From: Planctomycetota bacterium
Lineage (GTDB): Bacteria > Planctomycetota > UBA8742 > JACQVU01
Reading direction: 5' to 3'
Length of the DNA: 15,739 nt
NCBI GenBank assembly: GCA_016209585.1
Contig: JACQVU010000379.1
Coordinates: 1-15,739, forward strand
Shown: positions 7,601 to 15,739 of the stretch, in pieces
Layout: every line of letters starts with the position of its first letter
Numbering within the stretch: position 1 is the first letter of the stretch
The notes under the pieces: model-generated
Told to the model about the DNA's origin: nothing
Database searches by the model: none
Seen by the model: only the letters and a program-made list of their open reading frames with translations
Translations under genes and position numbers: made by a program

Positions 7601-8233
7601 GGCGAACTGCTTCCGGAGTTGGGCGCCGCCGAGGACGACGTGGTCGCCGACCGCGTCGTGCTGGCCACTGGCCTGGAGCCCGACGCTGACGCCATGAACC
7701 TGCCCGACCTGCCCCGCCGCCCGGGTGGCTGGGTGGAGGCTGACCCCTACGGCCGCACGGCGGTCGGCGACCTCTTCGTGGCGGGCGATATCACCCTTGG
7801 TCCGTCCAACGCCACGCGGGCCATGGCGTCGGGTGTGCGGGCGGCGTTCGCCATCGACCTCGCGCTTCGGCCGTCCCTGGCCGCTCCTTGCCGCGCTCCC
7901 CTGGACCTGCCGCCGCGCCAGCGTGACGTCGGCGCCTGCTCGCCGTGGGTCATGGCGGAGAGCGTGCGGTTGGCGAAAGGCGGGGACGGCGCTTCCTGCC
8001 TCGCTCCGCCGCCGCCGATGGACGCCGACCAGGCCCGCGCCGAGGCCGGCCGCTGTCTGCTCTGCGCCCGCTGCGCCCGGTGCGACGCCTGCGCGCAGGT
8101 GGTCGGCTGCCCCGCCTTCGGCCCCCGTGAGAGGCTGGGGCGGGTGATCGATCCCCTCCGCTGCATCGCCTGCGACGTGTGCGCCACCCTCTGCCCTAAC
8201 CAGGCCATCGTCCCGGCGGAGGCGACATGTTGA
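4694..8233 (+). CDS. iorA: IorA-type 2-oxoacid:ferredoxin oxidoreductase alpha subunit fused with a GltD-like FAD/NAD(P) module
   Basis: A 1179-residue fusion. Residues 1-about 600 are IorA: YPGTP (37-41) in the pyrimidine domain, the VVEELSPFLEEV segment, CPGCPHT (Cys404, Cys407), and the thiamine-diphosphate motif GDSTFFHSG (473-481) to DN (501-502) with GHQ. Next come Cys607/610/619 and a GltD/NfnB-like module: a cysteine-rich N-terminal part (Cys656, 660, 665, 695, 699, 703, 707), the FAD motif GAGPAG (762-767), the NAD(P) motif GGGD (888-891) and the FAD-contacting GDLFVAGD near 1026. The end has two [4Fe-4S] clusters (Cys1121-1139 region and CIACDVCATLCP, 1157-1168). Canonical IorA lacks the flavin module and ends in such a ferredoxin domain. 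Predicted reaction: 2-oxoacid plus CoA to acyl-CoA and CO2, with electrons to ferredoxin and/or NAD(P). The ATG at 4694 is preferred over the GTG at 4667, because IorA similarity begins right after it; neither has a clear Shine-Dalgarno. It overlaps iorB by 7 bases. Confidence 0.88.
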   Translation: MNAELLDSVGGHSLLLLGNEAIVRGAIEARLGFAASYPGTPASEVGETLERLQAGGGPRLEWSINEKIAVESAFGASLAGVRSLAAMKHLGLAYAGDPLSTIPCIGVVGGLVVVSAADPGCRNSPNEHDQRHFARMVGMPTLEPSSPDEARSMARFAFDLSEKSELPVLLRVTARVAHTRGPVRTEAFAPPRPPARFVRRPERFLPVPVNARRLRVRLDERIEIARRLLETCDFCPRFGPPAGRRGIVSAGAPAEAVRELLETLDVAAATPLLRLGALHPLPEQAVADFLLPLEEVLVVEELSPFLEEVLLALAKSRGLAVRVLGKRTGHVPGPHEMDHAALAPALRHFLRLASDRSPLAPAPAGVEEPCPPNAPAAVDEPPAARVAAVSAAPLTPPARPPTLCPGCPHTATFLGLKLVFGDESVIVNDIGCYTLGIQAPHRAGDALLCMGASLPLAASLARVTNRRTVAVMGDSTFFHSGLPALADAVEHQADVVLVVMDNQATAMTGHQLSPSSPQDRGGRARPRRSIAGCAAALGVEGVERVDPFDFAALTAVLHRARAAAGPRVVVAERACPYFLTPAGGPLEANRAGAGAGSGGRAVDAQKCGSCGMAEAGLFCGLPPSAAVDRLSVRQRIAGRALCQRAFPAGPPAVAPCAAACPVGICVQAYVGAVAAGQPEAGLRAVVDRAALPSICSHVCHRPCEAECVLAPPPVDGDMASEAGRPVAVNEIKRHLTEAAGLAISHPECPPPAPGAPTVAVVGAGPAGLAAARELRRCGHAVTLYDAADAPGGALRLIPEYRLPRAALDRDLEALLALGIDYRPGRRLGRDFSVADLRRSGHPAILLALGAGRVHRPPIPGSENPEVSDALAFLRDGHGPVAGRVVVIGGGDVAVDVARTAVRRGAKAALIALEARDALPADPATVAAAEREGVEVLVARGVAEIAFARAAGGGLRLRTAAVRRIAVGSRGELLPELGAAEDDVVADRVVLATGLEPDADAMNLPDLPRRPGGWVEADPYGRTAVGDLFVAGDITLGPSNATRAMASGVRAAFAIDLALRPSLAAPCRAPLDLPPRQRDVGACSPWVMAESVRLAKGGDGASCLAPPPPMDADQARAEAGRCLLCARCARCDACAQVVGCPAFGPRERLGRVIDPLRCIACDVCATLCPNQAIVPAEATC

Positions 8234-8850
8234 CCAATCCCTGGCGCCTGGTGGTGGCCGGCGTGGGCGGCCAGGGCGTGCTGGCCACCGCCGGCTTCGT
8301 GGCTGAGGCCATTCATCGACGCGGCCTGCCCGTGCTGGCGGGGCAACTGCACGGCATGGCGCAGCGCGGCGGGGCGGTGACGGCCACCGTGGTGGCCGGC
8401 GGCCACACCTCGCAGATCGCCGACGGCGCGGCTGACACGCTCCTGGCCACCGAGCCGCTGGAAGCCCTGCGCGTGCTCTCCACGTTGCGGCCCGGCGGGC
8501 TGGCGATCGTCAACACCCACGCGGTTCCGCTTCCCGCGCCGCCGGGTGGTGGAACGCCCGCGCCGGCGATCGACCTCAACGCGGTTTTAGACGCCATCCG
8601 CCGCCGCGCACGGCTCCTGGTGGCGCTCGACGCCACCGCGCTCGCCCAGGCGGCCGGCTCGCCCCGCGCGCTCAACGTGGTCATGCTTGGCCTCCTGGCC
8701 GTCGCCGACAAAGAGGCCTGCCCCGCCCCGGCCCAGGCGCTGATCGAGGCCATCGCGACCCACGTCGCCAAGGGAGCGATCCCCCTCAACCGCCGCGCGT
8801 TCGATAGCGGCATGAACGCGGCCCGCCTCCACGGCCCCCAGCCGCCGTGA
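8227..8850 (+). CDS. iorB: IorB-type 2-oxoacid:ferredoxin oxidoreductase beta (gamma-domain) subunit
   Basis: A 207-residue partner of the preceding alpha subunit. The N-terminal GVGGQG (12-17), followed by an LHGMAQRGGAV stretch, is the hallmark of the POR gamma/IorB family, which contributes the CoA-binding side of the active site. The gene starts inside the end of iorA (7-base overlap) with GGAGG (8218-8222) just upstream, so the two are translationally coupled and should be made in equal amounts. It has normal length, no inserted domains and no cofactor cysteines. Substrate class (aryl, indole, branched-chain or other 2-oxoacid) cannot be decided from this subunit. Confidence 0.88.
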   Translation: MLTNPWRLVVAGVGGQGVLATAGFVAEAIHRRGLPVLAGQLHGMAQRGGAVTATVVAGGHTSQIADGAADTLLATEPLEALRVLSTLRPGGLAIVNTHAVPLPAPPGGGTPAPAIDLNAVLDAIRRRARLLVALDATALAQAAGSPRALNVVMLGLLAVADKEACPAPAQALIEAIATHVAKGAIPLNRRAFDSGMNAARLHGPQPP

Positions 8851-8865
8851 CGCGAGCCGCTTACC

Positions 8866-8921
8866 GGGGTGCTTGTCTGATGTTGCAACGGCCGCGCCTC
8901 GCAAGTAGAGACAAACACCCC
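8866..8921. repeat. Imperfect inverted repeat after iorB
   Basis: GGGGTGCTTGTCT (8866-8878) and AGACAAACACCCC (8909-8921) pair at 12 of 13 positions across a 30-base spacer, which itself contains GTTGCAAC. It lies in the gap between iorB and the next promoter. It could act as a factor-independent or structural terminator of the operon, or be a remnant of a small repeat element. No U-tract follows, so a terminator role is uncertain. Confidence 0.6.
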
Positions 8922-8937
8922 CGTTCGCCGCCGCCGG

Positions 8938-8966
8938 CTGACAACCGTGGGGCCGCGTGTTACGCT
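8938..8966 (+). promoter_or_regulatory. Candidate sigma70-type promoter for the 9012 gene
   Basis: CTGACA (8938-8943) and TACGCT (8961-8966) are separated by exactly 17 bases, with TGT immediately before the -10 forming an extended -10. A start near 8973 would give a short leader containing a GGGG-TTT-CCCC hairpin (8978-8988) and then the strong ribosome binding site AAAGGAGG (8999-9006). This implies the gene is transcribed separately from iorAB. Confidence 0.5.
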
Positions 8967-9011
8967 TCGGCCGGGCCGGGGTTTCCCCAAGGCTGGCGAA
9001 AGGAGGATCGC

Positions 9012-9908
9012 ATGATTGAGCGCGTTCAATCCAGGGCAACGATGGTAGCGGCGGTGGTCGTGACGGTGGCCTGTGCCGCGGCCGCGTGGGGCTGCGCGGG
9101 GCGGGCGCGTGACACCTCCGTGCGGGCGACGCTGGCCGACGAGCAGGTCTTCATCGGCGACCTCGACACCAAGACCATCGCGCTCAAGACGGGCATCGGC
9201 GCGCTGGACCTGGACCCGGCCGACATCGGCGAGATCGGCCCGGTGGAGGGGAGCGACCTGAAGGTCTCCGGCGCCGCCGTGAAGGTCTGGCTGCGGAACG
9301 GCAGCGAGTTCGCCGGCTCCTGGACCGATCCGAGCGCGGCCATCGCCGTCACCATCGGCGGCGAGCGGCAGAGCGTGCCCCTGCCCATCGAGCGGTTGAA
9401 GCGCCTGCAGTTCACGGGGTCGGAGGTCTGGCCGGAGGAGAAGGTGGTGCGGGTGCTCACGACCTCGGGCGACGACTTCCTGGTGGACGCGGCCAGTTCG
9501 CGCATGACGCTCACCAACGACCTGGGGTCCTTCCGCCCCACGTTCGACGAGATCGCCGCCCTGCGCCCTCTCACCGCCGAGAACCGCCAGTGGCGCGTGG
9601 AGTTGACCAGCGGCATGGTCCTGCTGGGCGCGGTGGAAGGGGAGTCGCTTCGCTTCCGCATGCACCTCGGTCCGCGGGAGGTGGACGTGCCGCTGATCAA
9701 ACTGAAGGAAATCCGCCAGGAGTTCTGGCGATATCGCGGCGAGGCCGGGGGGGACGCGGCCGCGGACAGCCTGCGCGCCGAGGAGGAGCGCGGCGTCGGC
9801 GCCGGCTACTTCAGCAACCGGCGACTGCAGGCGCAGAAGATGTTCTCCGGTCAAGCCGGTTCGTCTTCATCGTGGTCCGGGGATCAACCGTCCCCGGTGG
9901 ACAAGTAG
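9012..9908 (+). CDS. Exported beta-repeat protein, possible lipoprotein, function unknown
   Basis: A 298-residue protein. The start is fixed by AAAGGAGG five bases upstream. The N-terminus has a short positive segment and a hydrophobic stretch (about 11-27), then Cys28 in AWGC, a poor lipobox, so it is exported and perhaps lipid-anchored. The mature part consists of about four similar units of some 42-45 residues (about 37-77, 89-134, 145-186, 193-238). Each has a strand with SG or NG, a turn with G, further strands, then a basic or acidic helix-like ending such as IERLKRLQF, FDEIAALRPL or LIKLKEIRQ. The tail (240-298) is Ser/Gly-rich and hydrophilic. Similar VxLxxG...VPxxxIxxI arrangements occur in secreted proteins of PVC bacteria, but I cannot assign a function. 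The 3' end overlaps the convergent kinase gene by 25 bases. Confidence 0.75.
   Translation: MIERVQSRATMVAAVVVTVACAAAAWGCAGRARDTSVRATLADEQVFIGDLDTKTIALKTGIGALDLDPADIGEIGPVEGSDLKVSGAAVKVWLRNGSEFAGSWTDPSAAIAVTIGGERQSVPLPIERLKRLQFTGSEVWPEEKVVRVLTTSGDDFLVDAASSRMTLTNDLGSFRPTFDEIAALRPLTAENRQWRVELTSGMVLLGAVEGESLRFRMHLGPREVDVPLIKLKEIRQEFWRYRGEAGGDAAADSLRAEEERGVGAGYFSNRRLQAQKMFSGQAGSSSSWSGDQPSPVDK
9877..9897. terminator. Possible bidirectional stem-loop in convergent gene overlap
   Basis: CCGGGGA (9877-9883) and TCCCCGG (9891-9897) form a perfect 7-bp stem with a 7-base loop. The loop contains the stop codon of the leftward kinase gene, and the right arm is close to the stop of the rightward gene (9906-9908). 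It is placed where both transcripts must end. There is no flanking T-tract in either direction, so the terminator function is inferred from position and structure only. Confidence 0.45.
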
Positions 9909-10743
9909 GCGCGCCGGGCGAGCACCTTGGGCGCGCGCGCCCGGATCGCCGCCGCCTTGCGGGCAATGGCCGCCGCCAGCCGCCGCTGGGCGCGGGAGAG
10001 GGCGGCGCCCGCGGGCAGGTTGAGGTAGGCGCGAAGGAAGCGGTCGAAGTCGAATGGTCCGCGGCCGGCCGCCGACCCGGCGGCGGTCGAGTAGGCGAGT
10101 TGCGCCAGGTCTTTCACGATCCAGCGCCGGCGCAGGCCGGGGCGACAGGCGGCGCGGGCGAAGTCCACGAGGCCGAGGCGCGGGAGAGCGTCCGCGGAGA
10201 GATCGCCGGCGCCCGCGACGAAGACGTGGCCGGCGTAGAAGTCCTGGTGGTGGCAGTCGCCGGCGTGCATGGCGCGGGCGCAGGCTGCCAGGCGCTCGGC
10301 CACGGCCGATGAGGCCGCGAGCGGGTCGCCGCCTGCAAGCAGCCGTTCGAGGGTGACGCCGGGGACGCGGGTCATGATGACGCCGCTCCACACGCGGCCG
10401 GCGCCGTCGCCGAACGGGGGCAGGAGGGCCACGCGGCGGGGCGTGTCCCAGCCGAAGTGGCGGAAGCGTTCGCCCATCTCCCATTCGGCGCGGGTCTCGC
10501 GGTGGGGGCGCGTCTCGCCGGTGAAGCCGGGCCGGCGTCCGGTGCGACGCCAGGGCATGCGGCCGGGTCGGCGCATGGCGCGCAGTTTGACCACCAGGGC
10601 GATCCCGCCGGACTCGAAGAAGCCGACCCGCCCGGTTCGCGACACTTTACGCCATTGGACGCGCGGGTCATCGAGCAACGCCTGGGGCGCGCGCGCCCAT
10701 TCGGGCGGAACGAGGTCGAGAAGGATGAGCGGCGCGACGGCCA

Positions 10744-10744
<1 letters not shown>
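9884..10744 (-). CDS. Lipopolysaccharide kinase (WaaP/KdkA-like) family protein
   Basis: A 286-residue protein-kinase-fold enzyme that should phosphorylate a sugar of the lipopolysaccharide core (heptose or Kdo) at the inner membrane surface. Visible elements: Lys53 in ALVVKLR as the ATP lysine, Glu84/Glu87 in the following helix, HHQDFYAGHVFV with Asp168 as catalytic base (compare the HRDFYxxH of WaaP), LVDFARA with Asp194 as the metal ligand, and RRRWIVKDLAQLAYS (206-220), a conserved feature of the family. The start ATG shares its A with the metH stop (TGATG), so it is the last gene of the regulator-metH operon; the GTG one codon earlier is an alternative start. Nothing links its function to methionine. 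It could also act on another small-molecule or glycan substrate. Confidence 0.78.
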
Positions 10745-14405
<3,661 letters not shown>

Positions 14406-14409
<4 letters not shown>

Positions 14410-15407
14410 GAGGGGGAGCGGAGCGGTTTCCTGCCGCGGGCCACGAAGATCTCAACGGCGCCGGCGACGGCGGCGCCGCTCGCGCCCTCGTTTTTGCCGC
14501 GGCGTCCGGCGAACGCGCCGGTGAGTTCGAAGTCGATTTCGGTCGCGCCAGCCTCGCGCAGCCAGGTTTCGACGGCGGCGCGCTCGAAGCCCAGCCAGCG
14601 GTGGGCCATGTGCTCGCGCATCCACTCCTGGTCGTGAGGCACGAGGTCCACGAGGATGACGGCGCCGCCGGGCCGCGTGATCCGGCCCAGTTCGGCCACG
14701 GCGCGGGCGGGCTGGGCGAGGACGTGCAGCACCATGACGCAGAACGCGGCGTCGGCCGCGCCGTCGTCGAGGGGCAGGGCTTCGGCGTCGCCGGCGTGGA
14801 AGGTGACGTTGGAGAGGCCGCGACGCCGGCAGGCTTGGCGGGCGACGCGCAGCATCTGGCGGGAGCGGTCGACGGCGTGCACGCGGGCGGCGAAGCGCGC
14901 CAGGTCGAAGGCCAGCGTGCCGGCGCCGCAGCCCACGTCGGCGAGGACCAGGCGGGGCGGCAGCAGTTTCTCGATGGCCAGGGAGGTGACGCGGTCGTCG
15001 AAGAAGGAGCGCCGGATTTTCTCCCAGTCGCCGGCCACGGCCTCGAAGTAGGCCTGGGATCGCTCGGCCCGCCGACGGCGACAGGCGAGCAGCCGGGCGC
15101 GGTCGGCGGCGGCGCCGGGGAGGCGGTCGAAGCGGGCGGCGACGGCGTCGTAGAGGCGGCGGGTGTCGCGGGGCATGTGGTCGTGGAGGGCGAAGAAGAC
15201 GCAGGTGGCTTCCTTGCGGTCCCGGACGAGGCCCGCGGCGCGGAGGATGGCGAGGTGGCGGGAGACGCTGCTTTGGGCCGCGCCGACGACGCCGCGCACT
15301 TCGCCCACGGTGAGTTCCTCGCGGGAGAGGGCCGCGAGGACGCGGAGGCGGGTGGGGTCGGCCAGGGCCTTGAGGGCGCGGACGGGGTCGGAGGGCCGGG
15401 GTTTCAT
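14406..15407 (-). CDS. ArsR-family regulator fused to a methyltransferase domain (SahR-like)
   Basis: A 333-residue protein. Residues 8-75 form a winged helix of the ArsR type with recognition helix AQSSVSRHL (44-52). The ArsR metal-binding CxC motif is absent, so it is not a metal sensor. Residues about 115-300 form a class I SAM-methyltransferase fold with motif I DVGCGAG (157-163), Asp180 at the end of strand 2, GDAEALPLDD and VLHVLAQPARAV, a UbiE-like arrangement. This architecture next to metH matches SahR, known in Desulfovibrio and other proteobacteria as an S-adenosylhomocysteine-responsive repressor of methionine-cycle genes. The methyltransferase-like domain probably binds SAH as ligand, though catalysis is not excluded. 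The start is the ATG at 15405-15407: the perfect palindrome directly upstream would otherwise be coding. It overlaps metH by 4 bases (ATGA). Confidence 0.85.
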
Positions 15408-15410
15408 TCC

Positions 15411-15434
15411 ATCGAAATATAACCATATTTCGAT
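15411..15434. promoter_or_regulatory. Perfect AT-rich palindrome, likely operator of the SahR-like regulator
   Basis: ATCGAAATAT (15411-15420) and ATATTTCGAT (15425-15434) are a perfect 10-bp inverted repeat around AACC. It is an AT-rich island in very GC-rich DNA and lies three bases before the regulator ATG (15407), so a bound dimer would block the promoter and ribosome access. A TATATT on the minus strand (15421-15416) could be the -10, which would put the start almost at the initiator codon. ArsR-family dimers bind palindromes of this type. Confidence 0.8.
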
Positions 15435-15475
15435 ATGAAGCGCACGGGAAACCGCGCCGGCGCGCGGCGACTTGC

Positions 15476-15528
15476 CGCCGCTCGTCGTTCCGCCGTGAGG
15501 CGGTCCGCGTCCTGACGCCCTCCCGGGC
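15476..15528 (-). repeat. Inverted copy of the palindromic repeat family
   Basis: Read on the minus strand, this copy has GCCC-GGGA-GGGC (15528-15517) and then GCGGA followed by CCGCC-TCAC-GGCGG (15503-15490) and AACGACGAGCGGCGG. Hairpin order and flanking words match the copies at 505-575, about 15 kb away, with the gap between hairpins shortened from 31 to 13 bases. It sits in the divergent intergenic region and is non-coding. Confidence 0.75.
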
Positions 15529-15529
15529 G

Positions 15530-15548
15530 CGCGACCAACCCGGTCGCG
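15530..15548. repeat. Short perfect hairpin in the divergent intergenic region
   Basis: CGCGACC (15530-15536) and GGTCGCG (15542-15548) pair perfectly around AACCC. It is 67 bases upstream of the right-hand promoter and adjacent to the repeat copy. It may be part of the repeat element or a structured site; nothing assigns a role. Confidence 0.5.
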
Positions 15549-15614
15549 GAGACCCGTCTCTGGTTCCAGCCACGGGTCGCGCGTCCGGACGGGCGCTTGG
15601 CGCCGGCTTTCGGT

Positions 15615-15643
15615 TTGACGGCCCGCCCGGTCAGTGGCACAAT
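15615..15643 (+). promoter_or_regulatory. Sigma70-type promoter for the right-edge gene
   Basis: TTGACG (15615-15620) and CACAAT (15638-15643) are 17 bases apart, matching the consensus at five of six and four of six positions. Transcription would start near 15650, about three bases before the ATG at 15653, so the mRNA would be leaderless or nearly so. No Shine-Dalgarno is present between them, which fits. Confidence 0.6.
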
Positions 15644-15652
15644 GCGTCACCT

Positions 15653-15739
15653 ATGACCGGCGAGGTGGCGCGGGCGAACCTCTATTTCCACCACCTGCTC
15701 GAGCGCGACCCCGCCCGCGCCCGCCGGGAAGTCGACGCC
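15653..15739 (+). CDS. Partial protein, first 29 codons, unknown
   Basis: An ATG opens a frame without stops to the end of the window. The visible residues start MTGEVARANLYFHHLLERD and are mostly helical and charged (ARARREVD). There is no signal peptide or recognisable motif. High GC at third positions and a well-spaced promoter support it as a real gene, transcribed away from the SahR-like/metH operon. Too short to assign a family. Confidence 0.55.
   Translation, partial: MTGEVARANLYFHHLLERDPARARREVDA

Noticed and set aside
8847..9011. Upstream start for the exported protein
   Set aside because: It would move the signal peptide away from the N-terminus and ignore AAAGGAGG immediately before the ATG at 9012.
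15408..15650. N-terminal extension of the ArsR-methyltransferase protein
   Set aside because: It would place the perfect operator palindrome and a dispersed hairpin repeat in coding sequence, and ArsR similarity begins at the ATG at 15407.
14410..15652. Cobalamin or SAM riboswitch upstream of metH
   Set aside because: metH is preceded directly by an overlapping coding sequence, and the 245-base intergenic region contains only a palindrome, repeats and a promoter, with no recognisable riboswitch core.

Overview
The window is a high-GC bacterial chromosome segment. It carries two back-to-back gene blocks that converge near 9.9 kb, plus a partial gene at each edge. A WaaP/KdkA-type lipopolysaccharide kinase points to a Gram-negative envelope. 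Ferredoxin-type 2-oxoacid oxidoreductase genes point to anaerobic or low-oxygen metabolism. Several families of short GC-rich palindromes and 7-9 bp tandem units occupy the intergenic space, and one such unit sits inside a gene. In my experience this look fits metagenome-type Planctomycetota or related PVC lineages, but that placement is a weak inference and no marker gene here proves it.

Left to right: a partial minus-strand gene of unknown family (1-151). Then about 690 bp of non-coding, repeat-rich DNA with a 33-bp tandem array, a composite hairpin repeat and a candidate -10 box (152-844). Next is a plus-strand operon (845-8850): an orphan molybdopterin-binding subunit of the xanthine dehydrogenase/4-hydroxybenzoyl-CoA reductase family, a divergent thiolase, a very large IorA-type 2-oxoacid:ferredoxin oxidoreductase alpha subunit carrying a complete GltD/NfnB-like FAD/NAD(P) module, and the matching IorB beta subunit. 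Taken together this looks like a catabolic cassette for CoA thioesters and 2-oxoacids (aryl- or branched-chain-pyruvate type). In it, electrons from oxidative decarboxylation could pass to NAD(P) within one polypeptide. The substrate cannot be read from sequence. A separate plus-strand gene with its own promoter and strong ribosome binding site encodes a secreted or lipid-anchored protein made of about four repeated beta-type units (9012-9908).

On the minus strand (15407 down to 9884) three genes overlap tail to head. They encode an ArsR-type HTH protein fused to a SAM-methyltransferase-like domain (SahR-like), a full-length cobalamin-dependent methionine synthase MetH, and an LPS-kinase-family protein. 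The first two overlap as ATGA and the next two as TGATG, which indicates one translationally coupled operon. A perfect AT-rich palindrome sits three bases upstream of the regulator start and is the likely autoregulatory operator, controlling methionine synthesis by sensing S-adenosylhomocysteine. The kinase is an unexpected passenger. At the right edge a sigma70-like promoter drives a nearly leaderless divergent gene, truncated after 29 codons.

The most notable items are the IorA/GltD fusion, the palindromic repeat family present in opposite orientation at both ends of the window, the in-frame repeat insertion in the molybdoenzyme, and the SahR-like operator and operon.
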